The notes under the pieces: model-generated
Database searches by the model: none
The model's input: the letters and a program-made list of their open reading frames with translations, nothing else
What the model was told of the DNA's origin: nothing
Program-made: the position numbers and the translations under genes
Source: Chelonoidis abingdonii
Lineage: Eukaryota; Chordata; Testudines; Testudinidae
Assembly (NCBI RefSeq): GCF_003597395.2
Contig: NC_133776.1
Span: forward strand, 40,633,168-40,697,167
Reading direction: 5' to 3'
DNA: 64,000 nucleotides
Part shown: one piece after another, positions 1 through 11,990 of the stretch
How positions within the stretch are numbered: the first letter of the stretch is position 1
Layout of the letters: each line of letters starts with the position of its first letter

Positions 1-919
1 GCTTGGGGCAGCAAAAAATCCTGGAGCTGGCCCTGTCAGTGGGGAAATGTTTTGGAGGTAACAGCCGGTAGATTTACAGAGCATGGAAGAGGTAAGAGGA
101 ATAGGAGTTCAAAGAGACAAAGGCCTTGCTTACTCTGCCATTCATTCCTGACCCTTAGAATACTTGGGGTTTATGATGAAAGCACTGACACAAACTTTGC
201 TATAAACATGTTAATTAATTAATCATCTAAGGCCACTGTCATAATAAGACATATATAGATTGCATTCAGAATAGATTTTCACTTACCAAATCAAGTTACA
301 GTCAAGGGAAAATATTTTTGTGGGCTTTTCCTCTCCTTTTTCAGGCTATTGCAGAATTATGATGATGTGTTAATGGGTCAAAAGTACCTTTGGCAAGTTG
401 GTACAAGGTTCAGATTTCATTGATAATCAGCAGATGAATGAGCCTGTAATAATCCTTCAGAGTCAATTTTCAGTGGTTGAGCTCCTTTACACTCTCCAGA
501 GCATTCACGTGGTTTTGATGTCACTGCTAGCTACCTTGACCAGAGGAGATTACTGATAGCTGTGGGTTTTATTTTCATTTACATTTCTAGGGGATTGTTT
601 GTTGAATTTAACATTTTGGAAGCTTGTATTTCCTTTAAACTACAACCAATATGACTGGGTTCTAAAGGAACTGTGACCACTACAGAAAGAGACCTGCATG
701 ATAATGGATATACATCTGTTCACTGTGTACTCATGGTCAAAAAAAGCTAGCAAAATATTAGGTTACATAAGGAGTAGGATGGAGACTAATACTGAAAATA
801 TTATAATGCCATTATATACCATCACCTCTCATCTGGAATACTTTGTTCGGTTCTGGTCACACTATCTCAAAATAGATATAGCAGAAATTAAAAGGGTACC
901 CACAGATGGTTGATGAACT
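1..919. other. Intergenic, no recognised feature
   Basis: AT-rich sequence without a coding signal or repeat family that I recognise. The short open frames have no recognisable protein. Confidence 0.5.
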
Positions 920-927
920 AGTTAGAG

Positions 928-1213
928 CAGGAGGCGGCAACCTTTCAGAAGTGGTGTGCTGAGTCTTCATGTATTCACTCTAATTTAAGGTTTTGCATGC
1001 CAGCAATACATTTTAACGTTTTTAGAAGGTCTCTTTCTATAAGTCTATAATAGATGACTAAATTATTGTATGTAAAGTAAATAAGGTTTTTTAAATGTTT
1101 AAGAAGTTCCATTTAAAATTAAATTAAAATGCAGGACCCAGGCAGTGTGAGTGCCACTGAAAATCAGCTCGTGTGCCACCTTCGGCACGTGTGCCATAGA
1201 TTGCCTACCCCTG
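928..1213 (+). mobile_element. hAT-type MITE, family A, copy 1
   Basis: Starts CAGGAGGCGGCAACC and ends GATTGCCTACCCCTG, terminal inverted repeats of the CAGGGGTNGGCAACC type. It is flanked by a perfect 8-bp target-site duplication AGTTAGAG at 920-927 and 1214-1221, which fixes the ends and the superfamily (hAT elements duplicate 8 bp). There is no transposase; the interior is AT-rich. A second copy lies at 7813-8114 in the same orientation. Confidence 0.9.
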
Positions 1214-1336
1214 AGTTAGAGATATGGAAAGATCTCTGTATAAAGAAAGGCTGAAATGATTGGGCCTGCCCAGAACCTTTATTCCAGTTGCCCCACACTG
1301 CTAGGGGAAAGCAGTTAGAGCCAGCAGGAAAGATTT

Positions 1337-1424
1337 TTAAAGGCACAAATGGGAGTTAGGTGCCCAACTCCCATTGATTTTCAGTGGGAATTGAGTGCCC
1401 ATTTGCCCTTTGTGCCTTTGGAAG
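1337..1424. repeat. Short fold-back element
   Basis: Inverted repeat: AAAGGCACAAATGGGA on the left pairs imperfectly with the right side ending CCCTTTGTGCCTTTGG, around a centre CCATTGATTTTCAGTGGG. It looks like one of the small palindromic elements common in turtle DNA. No coding content. Confidence 0.5.
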
Positions 1425-2009
1425 TCTCCTCTGGCCTATCCAAAACATGGGATCCTCCCAAGACACTAAAGCAGCATGGTGGCCACTATACTAACCTTTC
1501 TTGCTGCTGGTGTAGAGGGCTTACTCCCCTGCAACTGGCCCTTCGGGCTGTTGGTAGCTGATGTAACTTACAGCTGCCTGGAACATAGCTGGCCTAGAAT
1601 CAAGGGAAAGGAAAGACCATCTTTGCATCCAGACTCCTATGAAGTTTCACAGTGCAGTTCTTGGCCGTAGCAGAGGATTCTAGTCCTGTTCTGCTCAGAA
1701 AAGAGAGGGACAAGCATGAGAGCAGTATGTCTTATCTTTACCATTCATTATTTTGTAAACGGAGTGCTTCTATTCACCCTTTCAAAACATGCAAAAAAGG
1801 TACTGCCAGTCACAGAGACAAAGTTAAAAGCCATTAAAAGAAAATACTATTTTCCTCAATGCATAATTAACCATAGAACTCACTGCCACAAGATTACACT
1901 GAGTGCAAGAGCTTAGTAGGATCCAAAGAAAGGATTGGCCATTGATATAAACTAACTTCCACAGCTACCCCAGATTTATTTTTAATTAATTAATTAATAA
2001 ACTCTCAGG
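1425..2009. other. Intergenic, no recognised feature
   Basis: Nothing recognised apart from a short TTAA-rich run near 1981-2000. Confidence 0.4.
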
Positions 2010-2205
2010 CTTCAGGCCAGGAGCCAACCATTAACTGATGGGGTCAGGAAGAAACTACCTCTATAAGCAGACTATTCTAAAACTGTCTATTCTGAGGTAT
2101 CTTACACCTTCCTATGAAGCATCTGGTCCAGGCCACCGTCAGAGAGAGGACAATGGACTAGAAGGCCCAATGGTAGGTTCTGATATGGCTTTTCTTACGC
2201 TTCTT
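2010..2205 (+). mobile_element. CR1 LINE 3' fragment
   Basis: Text such as CTGGTCCAGGCCACCGTCAG, then a GGACTAGAAGGCCCAATGGT stretch, resembles the 3' UTR of a reptilian CR1 subfamily that I know only from memory. 5'-truncated and diverged. Confidence 0.5.
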
Positions 2206-2589
2206 TCAAAATTATAATCAGAGAGATCATTTTATTGTGAGCCTTCTCTGCAAAATCTTGTAGTGTTCCATCTTGTTGCATCAATTTCATAAGTGGTGTC
2301 TCATTAGTAATGTTCTTTTGTGCAGTTTTTCATCAGGGCTGCTGTTCCTTTCCCAGAATTATAGTTAAAAGCCAGTCTCAGTTTCAGAGTTCTATAACTC
2401 TATGTAACGCATGAAATAACAGAGATTAAACGAGGCTGTTGAAATGCTGATTAATGAAAAAGAGCATGAAATCCTGTGAGCTTCTGGCAGAAACCTTAAA
2501 GGAGCAGTTCTCCAACTTTTCCATGGTCTTTCTTCATTTGCGTATATGACTTTCTATGGGACTCAGCACTACAGTGTCTGAGCACCTCA
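2206..2589. other. Intergenic, no recognised feature
   Basis: AT-rich single-copy-looking sequence; no coding signal or repeat recognised. Confidence 0.4.
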
Positions 2590-2890
2590 AAGATATTAAT
2601 GATTTAATCCTCACGGCATCTCGTCCAGGAAGAGTGGTAGCCCCAATTTTACACACGGGGAACTGAGGCACAGAAAGCAGAGTTTCAAAACACTCAGCAC
2701 TGGCCTAACTCTGCTCTCAGTGAAATCAACAGTGAAATTCCCATTGACTTCAGTGGGAACAGAATTAGGCCAGTACTGAGCACTTTTGAAAATCCCCCTT
2801 ATACAGACAAAATGACTTGCCCATGGTCACACAGAAAGTCCATAGCCCAGCCAGGAACAAAACCCAAATCACCTCAGTCACATGCTGCTG
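2590..2890 (-). mobile_element. MIR SINE, split by a fold-back insertion
   Basis: The antisense MIR core is readable: TTACACACGGGGAACTGAGG (from about 2649) and, after an interruption, TGACTTGCCCATGGTCACAC (from about 2814). The two halves are separated by a palindromic insert (about 2683-2805). MIR is a tRNA-derived SINE family shared across amniotes. Confidence 0.75.
2683..2805. repeat. Fold-back element inserted in a MIR
   Basis: Arms CACTCAGCACTGGCCTAACT and AATTAGGCCAGTACTGAGCAC are inverted copies about 60 bp apart. The insert interrupts the MIR core, so it is younger than the SINE. Confidence 0.65.
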
Positions 2891-3779
2891 GTGTAACCAC
2901 AAGACCTCTTTCTTCTGAACTTGTGGCCATTACTTCAGCAAGCCCCAGTCAGCTCTCTTGAAAATTCTGAGTCCAGTCATAAGCAAAAGAGCTGGTAGTC
3001 TCCAGGCTGTGCTAAGGAGACAGCAATACATTATGCGCAAAAGTAACAATGCAATTTTTATTATATTGCATTGATAAGCACCTTTGCTGGCAGTGTTAGC
3101 ACACACCAAGAACTGGAAGAAGAGCATGGAGTCTAACCTGCCTTCTTCCAGGGCATTGTCAAAGCACCTTGGTGGAGAAGTATGTGGAAGAAAGTGCACT
3201 GACACTTCCTCAGTTCTGCATGTTCTGTGTCTGTATAGAGGAATTCAGTCTACTAAGCTGCCAGTCTAGCATTTTTTCATAAGTTCTGAATTCATTTAAT
3301 TCACCCATTAAGCTTGTACTAGGTTTATAGACAACTAGACTTTGAAGGAAAAAACTCTTTCCAAGATCAGCTTCAGGGAGCCAGTTCAAATGGGGCAAAG
3401 CTTCCAACTACACAAATACTATATGAAAAGTGTGGAACTCTAAACAATTCAGAAAAATGTTTCTTATTAATATCCCATTTCCTACAACAGTCACCAAATA
3501 TTACGTATCTTAGAAATTTGCTAAGAGTTTACTTTTTACAGAAAAGGTTGGAAGAAAAGATTTTTAACCCCGCCACAAGATTTCTACAGTGTCTAGTGAG
3601 AAAGATATCTCTTCTCTCCAAACATTACTGTGACGCAGAGCGTCAAATTCACCACAACTCTTTGGAAGTCAATGTAATTTCAGCTGATTGTGAGCTTACA
3701 TTTATTTTATGCTGCAGTCCTGCCATGGGGCCCACAAGTGAGGACACTGACACCTTCATGGAGTCCCAATGGAGTGCAA
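2891..3779. other. Intergenic, no recognised feature
   Basis: Several short open frames on both strands resemble nothing and have no splice or codon-bias support. Confidence 0.4.
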
Positions 3780-3785
3780 ACAGAA

Positions 3786-3871
3786 CTTCCTGGAGTGAAA
3801 TTCTGGCCCCATTCAAGTCAATAGAAGATTTGCCACTGATTTCTATGAGGCCAGAATTTCACTCTGTGGAA
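3786..3871. repeat. Short fold-back element
   Basis: A perfect 16-bp inverted repeat, GAGTGAAATTCTGGCC at 3793-3808 and its complement at 3849-3864, with a 40-bp loop; the arms extend imperfectly outward. Confidence 0.65.
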
Positions 3872-3962
3872 GCATAACAGTCTAATTAACAGACTTTATT
3901 GTTAGACTGAAGTACATTAGTTTTACACCAGAAGCAGTACATGAGTCTCTGTATTTTTAATA

Positions 3963-4140
3963 GGCCTAAATTTTCAAAAGTGAGTTTTGAGTGCCCCAGC
4001 TCGAGACACTTCAAAAGGAACTGATATTTCAGAGGGCAGGTACACAACACTTTCTGACACCAGACCCCTTTAAAGTGTCAGAGTTGGGAGCCCAAGAATT
4101 TGGGCAGCCAAAATCCTTAGTCATTCTTGAAAATCTACAT
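3963..4140. repeat. Fold-back MITE (ATTTTCAAAAGTGA type)
   Basis: Left arm from ATTTTCAAAAGTGAGTTTTG through CGAGACACTT pairs with the right arm AAAGTGTCAGAGTTGGGAGC through CATTCTTGAAAAT. A related copy lies at 14478-14620. Confidence 0.55.
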
Positions 4141-7019
4141 CTAATGTTATTCTTTGCTGAGTCATTGAATATTCTTCTCAAGAGACACTGTCCACTTACA
4201 TATAAGAAAAGCCATACCACAGTGAATAAAACACTGGGAATAGCCAAGATAAAATACACTTGCCAAAAAAAATATTTCACAATTCTTCCCCAATTTACCC
4301 ATTGTAACAGGTAGAATTTCAAAGCCATTTCTCTGTAAGAAGGTGATTATTCTGGGAGAGATGGTCACATCTGGGCAGAAATGCAAGCTATTTTGGTGAA
4401 ACAGACACAAATTCTCTCTTTCACTTGTCTTTACTTTGTTATCAGCCACATTAGGATTCTCCTACCTTATGCTAAGAAACTGATCTATGTCACTTCACTC
4501 TATGAACCTTTCTCAAACTGCCTTTTATTTCCAAATTAGAGCACTAAGCTGCCTGCCCTGCACTACCACCTTTAAACATGTCTCTCACTTCTTACCCTTG
4601 CTTCTCAATAAACATCAACTCCCACAAGAGGAAGATTGTCCCAAAGCTGGGAATATTGAACCAATATTTTAAAACATAGGTATTGGCAGGACACAATCAC
4701 CCTTGTGATACAGGGGGGATGCCAAGTGCTTGGTTGTTAACATTTTTATTTTGCTGTTTTCATGAAGTTTATATCTTCATGAATCACTTGCCACTTCCTT
4801 CCCAAACTTGATGTTGTTTATGCTAAACTTCCAGATGCCATTGCTCAACCCCATGGCTGTTACATAAATTAGAGACTTGTCTGAGTTTAGAATTTAAAAC
4901 CCTCTTAACATCCAGAATATACTTAGAATAGTTCTAATAAATCCTTTGTGCTGAGAATCAAAATATAAATAAGGAAATTAAAAAGCCACCTTTAAAATAA
5001 AAATGAAGCCAATGCCATGGACTATACTGAGTCAAAACAAGAGCTGCATTTTAGCATTACTGCAACATATTTCCTTAGCCAGACAAGAATAACCTTCTCC
5101 CTCACTTGGTGGGATATTACATTATATAGTTATACCTCTTATTTTTAGACAGCCAAAAGCTCTTTGAGTACGTAGCTTATGGTTTCCTTAATTTCTTTTG
5201 TATGTAATGTGTTTAGATATTTTTTAAGAGTTAAAACAGCTGTAAATTGGCCCGGGCAGTAGAGGTCTTTAAAAATGTTAAACAGTTGAAATCCACAATA
5301 TCCATAAACATTTTTATTATCCTTTCTAGCTTAGTGGAATGGCTGGCAGCATGCATCTCTAACTTGGCACAATAACTAGCATAATTTTGGAAGTGAATGA
5401 GCATAGTAAGATTATCTCACTTTAGACAGTCTAAATAGGGAGGACAGTCTAAGTACACTCTTCCTGTAGAGCAAGTGTTATTAGTGCTATAAAGTGTTCA
5501 TGACATAAAACAGCAAAGGAATCTCAAGGAATTTGTACACAGTTGAGTTGCTATTGTTGAAGGTTGATTCATGCCACTGACAGACACATTACTATATACC
5601 TATACACAATACCACTGCTGCTTCTAGCAACCACAGGCATGATGGGGACCTTGCTGAGTGAGTGCTAATACTCTCTGGAAAAGACAGCATCACAGCTCTG
5701 ATAATGAGTTGGCTGATGATTTTTCAGTTCTGTTAACCAGAGAAACTAAACTTTTTTTCAAGTACCAGAGCTGTGATCCATATCCAAGGAGTCAGGCAGG
5801 CGCAGTGCGAATGGGCAGTTTTCATAAGATCAAGAATCATAATTTATGGGTCTCTTTTAACTGGGAATGAACTTCTGAATCATTGTAATAGGTAGGATTT
5901 CAAAGAAAATTGGTAGCAAGCATCATTAGAGCATTCCAGTGAACTGAAGCCAAGAGCTGGTTTCCTTGATGTCAGTTTTTCCATTGGAGAGAACATAAGT
6001 GTAATGCTAGTGTTTGATACCAATACAAGGTGAGTGTCAGTCTCAGCTCTGCGTTCCACTAAACATTACGCTTCAGATTTAAAACAGGATCATACCACAA
6101 AAATGTACCTAATTCTTATTCTCATTTGAGGTACGACATATTGCCTTTTTATTACCAGTAAACTAAGCTCTGCTCTCATTTTAAAACAAGCTCAGTTCAC
6201 TCAAATGGGATTCTCTGCAGAATGAATATGTGTTTGCCAGAAAGATATCCCAAAGATTATGATCCCAGTCCTCAAACTCTGGTAGGGTCTTTTGGTGGCA
6301 GTCAAAGGAAAGGAACCTTATATCTGTTTGAAAGGGGCCACTGAAGATTCCCCAAGCATAAAACTGGCTTTGTACCGTCTATTCCCTCACCTCTGGCCTG
6401 GGGAGCATGTTGAGGGGATAGGACTGCAAGGGGAAGCGCTTTGTTATTTCCCAGGACCAGGGGAGCAAGAAGGAGGTTACAGCCACCTTGTTCTCCCATC
6501 TTTTCAGTTGTACTGGGTATGAGTAACTGGCCTCTGTGTGTAGGTACATATTACAGGCAGGCCTTATAGCACCACTTATTAAGGTGGCCCAACAACTCTC
6601 ATTATAAGATCCTGTTCTAAGTTGCTTAACACTTCACTAAACGTTAATCATTCAAACTGAAATTATCTATGCAAAGTGTGTGCTTCAGGCTGACTTTTTC
6701 TGGAACATCTCAGCCAAAATGGTTCAGTCATTTCTGAGAATGAGGGTAGGGGAAAACATGTTAAAAAACTCCGGCAATCCTTTCTTTGAACTATTCTAGT
6801 GTCTTCATACTTCTGAGCAAGGACTTGGAATTTAGCAGGAGAGTGGCCCTGTGTCTGGCCTTTGGCCACCCCTGTGAAAATCTGCCCAGATCTGGCCATA
6901 TTACAATCCTTCAACAAATAGTAGTTCTCACATGCTCTATAAAGTCTCCTTCAATTTCCAAAGATTCCACCCTCACTGAGCATGTTTGAGCCTTTCACAG
7001 CTTCTAGCACTGACTGGTT
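4141..7019. other. Intergenic, no recognised feature
   Basis: About 2.9 kb of AT-rich sequence, with no gene, transposon termini or tandem repeat recognised. It may hold diverged repeats that only a library search would show. Confidence 0.4.
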
Positions 7020-8870
7020 TATGCATGCGCAATCCCCACACAGGTCCTAGTGCTAACCGGGAGGCATATGAACCATCCCCACAGAGCAACTGAGCAAGCT
7101 CCAGCCCAGGGCTGCAGCTGAGAACCTGGACTTTCTCTGTCATGGCTGCTCCCAGTTACTCTGGCTAGGATGGGGCCAGGAATCCAAAATAAGAGTTGGA
7201 AGCCTGTGTCTCCTGTGCTCTCAATTATCACCCTGCTAGCAGGGAGTGTGGAAGCAGAACCCATCTGATGTGCATGCAGAGGGGAAAAAATCTGGGTGAG
7301 GTGGGATGGAAAGGGGGATATTGGAACAATTAGTCTATGGCATTTGTGGCGTGGGTGAAGAAACTGGGACTGGCTGGGCATAGGGACTGGGACTGGAACT
7401 CTGTGTATGGAAACTGGGAATGGAAGAGTGAAGAAATGCTGGGACTGGGAGCTGTGTGGAGAGTGGCTGGGACCGAGAGCTGGTGAGGGAAACAATGACT
7501 GGGAGCCAGTTGACCTCGGGGCGGGGAAGAAGGGGGTATGAGATCAGATGAGGAGCTAGGGAGCAGTGGTGAGACTGGAACTTGCTGGACAAGAGGAATG
7601 CGAGGGCAGGGGTGAGACAGATTGGACAAGGGGCTGGGATGTGGGGAGAGAACTGGAATTGACTGGACAAAGAGTGAAGCAGGGATCTTGGGGGAAGGAC
7701 CGGGGACAAGGAATTGGGGCAGGAGGGGGGGAGTGGGAGTGCTAGGCAAGAAGACCGGAACTGGGTGTGGGCAGGATGAATGACAGAGTGGGTGGGAGTT
7801 TAGGATTTAGACTAGGGGGTGGCAACCTTTCAGAAGTGCTGTGCCGAGTCTTCATTTATTCACCTAATTTAAGGTTTCGTGTGTCAGTAATACATTTTAA
7901 TGTTTTTAGAAGGTCTCTTTCTACAAATCTATACTATATAACTAAACTATTGTTGTATGTAAAGTAAATAAGGTTTTTAAAATGTTTAAGAAGCTTCATT
8001 TAAAATTTAAAATGCAGAGCCTCCCGGACCAGTGGCCACGACCTGGGCAGTGGGACACTGACAATCAGCTGGCATGCCGCCTTTGGCACATGTGCCATAG
8101 GTTGCCTACCCCTGATTTAGACAGAGAGCCCAGAGGAAGAGACTAGCACTTGCTGGACAAGGAGACTGGGCCTAGGATGAGAAGCCTGAGGAACAGGGAG
8201 TTGGACTGGGCAGGCATTTCCTGGGTGCCCAACTTGATACTCCAGGGCAGAGGCAGTGGAGCCTTCCCAAAAGTGAGGGACCAGGGACTCCCCACCCTAT
8301 CCATGGCCCCATCTCGCCCCTCCTCTTCCCCCCAAGGCCCTGCCCCCAGCCCAGGCAGAGCAGGCCAGGGAGCCCAGGCCCCCCCAACAGCCCGAGAGCA
8401 GCCACCAACCCGCATCACCGCCCCCCAAGCCCTCTGGCCCACAGCAGATGGAAGGTCTGCAGTTCCTCTCCTCTCCCTGTGCAGCTCTTATCCTGACCCG
8501 ACTCCAGCCAGGGGACGGAGACTTGGAGCCGCAGCCTGGCCATGGTAAGAGCCACAGCTGTGGAAAGCTGTAGATCCTCCATCTACCCTGGGCAGGGACA
8601 CGGGCCAGGAGTTGCTTTCAGGAACTCCCACCCCAGGCAGGTAGAGGATGCATGGCTCCCCACGGCTTCCCGGGCTCCAGCTGCCAGCCTGGCTGGGGGC
8701 GGGGAGGGCTTCGGAGAGAAGAGCAGGGGCAGGGCCTGTGGTGAAAAGTGGAGGGGCCAGGTCTGTCCACTTTCAAAACATGGGAGGGTCATGGTCCCCT
8801 GGTTTCCCTGTTCCAGCACCCTTGCTCCAGGGTCTGATTAAAAGTGCTGAGGCCTGCACTTGAAGTCAAT
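7020..8870. repeat. G-rich degenerate tandem tract and GC-rich block, interrupted by a MITE
   Basis: The left part (about 7330-7810) is a degenerate array of GACTGGGACTGGAACT and CTGGACAAGG motifs. The same motif resumes at about 8125-8200 beyond the MITE, after which the sequence becomes GC-rich to about 8870. The open frames here are Pro/Ser-rich artefacts of base composition. The family is unknown to me; it may be the core of a larger transposon. Confidence 0.5.
7813..8114 (+). mobile_element. hAT-type MITE, family A, copy 2
   Basis: Begins TAGGGGGTGGCAACC (first C changed to T) and ends GTTGCCTACCCCTG. A perfect 8-bp duplication ATTTAGAC flanks it at 7805-7812 and 8115-8122. The interior aligns along its length with copy 1 at 928-1213 (for example AGAAGGTCTCTTTCTA in both). 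Confidence 0.92.
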
Positions 8871-8939
8871 GGGATTGTACGCTGAACATAGAACATGCTA
8901 TATAATGCTTTGTGTTCTGAAAAATTAGTTCTTAGGTAT

Positions 8940-9115
8940 CTCAGATTGGGCACCCAAAATTATTGAAAACTTTTGATCTTAATCTCTGTGACAACTCCAC
9001 ATCTGTAAATTGGGGATAATAGGACCCTCTCATCCCACAGAGTTGTTGCAGAGAAAAATGAATTAAAGTTATGGAGCATTCAGATACAGTAGTGATGAGA
9101 ATGATAGAAAATCCC
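8940..9115 (+). mobile_element. MIR SINE 3' half
   Basis: ATCTGTAAATTGGGGATAAT followed by CCACAGAGTTGTTGCAGAG is the sense-strand 3' half of a MIR. The tRNA-related 5' half is missing. Confidence 0.65.
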
Positions 9116-9968
9116 ATGAGGAAATTAATAATTCTATCTTCAAAGCAGTGTTAAAATAGTGTGCAGTAGCCAAGGCTGGGTCCACACACTGACCAATGAA
9201 GATAAAATATTGAATAGCTGCTATTTAAGTGAGCAAAATCCATCCTGTAACCTGAATGAGGCAGGGGTCCTGTGAAAAAACAGTATGTGTTCATTTAATT
9301 AAAGACTATCATAATGCACATGTATAAAAGGATTAAATTAAAAAGTTGCATAAGCAACATTATTTTGGAATTTCCTAACTTCTGACTGCTAGACTTTGCA
9401 ACCTTAATAATATTCATTTAGCAGGCTGAGTTTTTTTTGTTTTGTTTTTGTAATATTTATATATATTCCACTTTCCTTTGTTATCTCTTAGACATCACTT
9501 GGAGCCACTGAAATCAAGAAAAAACCACAAAGCATAAACGTATCAAAAAGACAATGCAACCATAATAAACATTTTAGACAAACCACACTATCCTTCCTCA
9601 GCACAGAGGTAAAACATCCAAACGCTGGGGAAAGCAAGCAGGGATAAAAGCAGAGCAGGGTTTCTACTCCGTCCTTCGACAGAACACACTTTTTTTTTGT
9701 AACTCAAGTTTGCAGTCATGTTCATGTCGCCTGTTTCAGGCTATCTAGCCAGCAGCAGTGGCCAAGAGCACTTATGCACATCTGCCTTGCAAGTAGATTG
9801 AGACCTTTTCTTTTGGAAATCTTGCCACAACTCTCCATGCCTTTGTCCTCCATTTTAAATGACAGCAATGCCTTCTATCTGAGCCACGTATTGAAGGGCT
9901 CATAGAAACTTCAGCTAGCGCAAAATGAGGCTGCCTACTTATTAAGTAGATGTTTATGCAGTCTCTTA
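9116..9968. other. Intergenic, no recognised feature
   Basis: AT-rich, with short T-rich runs near 9430-9460 and 9690-9699. No coding or repeat family recognised. Confidence 0.4.
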
Positions 9969-10869
9969 CTCTGGAGTAAGAAAAATTAAAAATTCTACAC
10001 AAAATATTTTAAAATTCTGCAAAATTCTGCACATTTTATTTGTCAAAACAACACAATATAATCACACCAGTTTCAATTACTTTTGGTCATTTATTTCAAA
10101 ATATCTGTTAGCAAGTAGGTCTGTAGCAATACAGACAACAAAAAAGATTCAGGAAACTGCAATAAGAAATGGATTTCCAGCACCCCTCAGAAGCAGTACA
10201 AAGGGCTTGGGGGAGTCAGGACTAACAGAGGGAGAGGGAAGTAAATTGCTGGGCAGGAGCCTGGATGTGAACTTGGAGGGTAGTTGGGTGTGGGTGGGAA
10301 AAGTATGAAACAGGCTTTTTGGGGGGCAGAGAGAGATTGTTAGGGAGCTTCCCCCATTCCGACCCTGGCTGACCTCTAGCCTGTCCCATTCAGTCAGGCA
10401 CATCTGCCCCTGTCCCCATGTGTTCCTGAATCCCTATGTGTCCCTCTACCCCCACTCAGACACCCACTCCCCCCATCTATCCACTCCCCATCCCTATGTG
10501 TCCCTGTCTCCATGTGTCTCCATGCCCCCATCCAGTCACTCCCCTATCCCCCCTCCCCATGTGTGTCTGTGCCCCCACCCAGCCACTCCCATCCCCCTCC
10601 CCATCCCCATGTCTCTGTGCCCCATCCAGCTACTCCCCTGTCCCTATATGTCCCACCTTCCCTGTCCCTACATGTTTCTGTGCCACCCCAGCCACTTCCC
10701 TGTCCCTATGTAGCTCTGCACCCTCTCCCCCATCGCTATGTGCCCCTGCACCTCCTCCCCCCATCTCCACAGCAACATTTCAGCAGAAGCTTTTTTCTGC
10801 ACAAAAAATTAAAAATATGTGAGACTTATTAAGTATGCACATGTGCAGTTGTGCAGAATTCCCCAGGAG
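9969..10869. mobile_element. TA-flanked MITE, copy 1, with minisatellite core
   Basis: Ends read CTCTGGAG at the left and AATTCCCCAGGAG at the right, each bordered by TA (9967-9968 and 10870-10871), as expected for a Tc1/mariner-style TA duplication. The segment from TTTTATTTGTCAAAACAACAC (about 10034) is present in inverse orientation in the copy at 53560-54264. The left terminus is more diverged than the right. No transposase. Confidence 0.65.
10395..10790. repeat. C-rich degenerate minisatellite
   Basis: Repeated units around CCCCATGTGTCCCTGT and CCCACCCAGCCACTCCC, with a period of roughly 55-65 bp. It lies inside the TA-flanked MITE. The Pro/Ser-rich frames across it reflect the repeat and are not genes. 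Confidence 0.75.
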
Positions 10870-11439
10870 TAGCAGTCAGAACATTTACACCAGCCATACA
10901 TCCTAGTTAGCTGTGTTTATGTATTGGTTTCTTGGTGAAGGCAAAGATGAAGACTTTGGATTTTAGAGATGGTCAGGAATTTTCTGATGAAATCTTTTTC
11001 CATTGGAAAATGCTGATTTGTCAAAACAAAAACTGCTCACAGATAAGGACTGGTTTTAACAAATCTCCCAATTTGAAAAAAAAAATTAAAAGATTTAAAA
11101 ATTTTTGGTTTAAAATGAGTTTCCATTTAGAAATGGAGTTAATTTATTCTTTTAAAAGAACATATTTTGAAGTATATTGAGATTTCAACTTTTCATCCCA
11201 ATTCTAGAGAGGAAGAAATTTCAAAATCTTGAAAACTCTCAAGGGATGGGAAAACTGTTTCCTGCCCAGCTCTATAGTGGTCCTGACTATTTGAGGAACC
11301 ATGTCTCTCCTTAGGTCATACTTTACAGCTGTGATCAGGTAAGGCACTCAAGCAAACAGCCTCAGCTTTAACCAGGCAAAGGCAGGGCATTTTCAGTGAT
11401 CGTTCCTAAGATCTGACACCTATTCACCAGATCTCAGAT
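10870..11439. other. Intergenic, no recognised feature
   Basis: AT-rich sequence; nothing recognised. Confidence 0.4.
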
Positions 11440-11497
11440 CCAATGGGGTTAGACTAGAATGACCTTTGCAGTCCCTTCTAACTCTATGATTCAAGCC
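11440..11497 (+). mobile_element. CR1 LINE 3' end fragment
   Basis: GGTTAGACTAGAATGACCTT followed by TCCCTTCTAACTCTATGATT matches the CR1 3' terminus pattern (GACTAGATGA, TCCCTTC, then an octamer-like tail). Confidence 0.7.
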
Positions 11498-11664
11498 CTT
11501 AAAGAAGCACCATCACAGTTGTTAGCCCTTACCCCTGTCAAATTCTTTCAGTTGTTCCATATTCCAGATTTCAGTGATTCTGTAATGGAGCTGGTACTTT
11601 ACAGAAAATATCAAGCACTTATTTAGGTCATTAAATTATCAAAGAATGTGGCAAACATTAACTA

Positions 11665-11775
11665 ATATTCACAGCATCCCCATAGGTCTTGTAACTATTA
11701 TTATAGATGCAGGAGTCCAAGATACTTGCCCAAGACATGGTGTCAATGTAAGTATCCAGATTAAAATTCAGATTC
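11665..11775 (-). mobile_element. MIR SINE fragment
   Basis: ACTATTATTATAGATGCAGG followed by GATACTTGCCCAAGACATGG resembles the antisense MIR core. Diverged. Confidence 0.5.
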
Positions 11776-11870
11776 TCCTAGTTCCTAGTTCTGTGTTCAG
11801 GCCACTTGAAAAGGATGAAAAGGACAGTTGTACTAGTGTACTCAAACTGAGCCTGATTCTCCACTGCCTT

Positions 11871-11990
11871 TCATAGAATCGAAGTCCAGAAAGGACCATT
11901 CTGATCACCTAGTCTGACTTCCTATATAGACACAGGCCATAGAACTTCCCCAAAATAATTCCTATTCCATCAATACCAAGGTAAAGTATC
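11871..11990 (-). mobile_element. CR1 LINE 3' end fragment, antisense
   Basis: CATAGAATCGAAGTCCAGAA, then GGACCATTCTGATCACCTAG, is the complement of a CR1 3' end, so the element runs leftward. 5'-truncated. Confidence 0.7.

Noticed and set aside
7330..7749. Two overlapping Pro/Ser-rich frames on the minus strand
   Set aside because: They arise from the C-rich complement of a degenerate G-rich tandem array; several frames are open at once, as expected from composition.
10420..10832. Three overlapping Pro/Cys-rich frames
   Set aside because: Products of the C-rich minisatellite inside a MITE; all three frames are open with the same biased composition.
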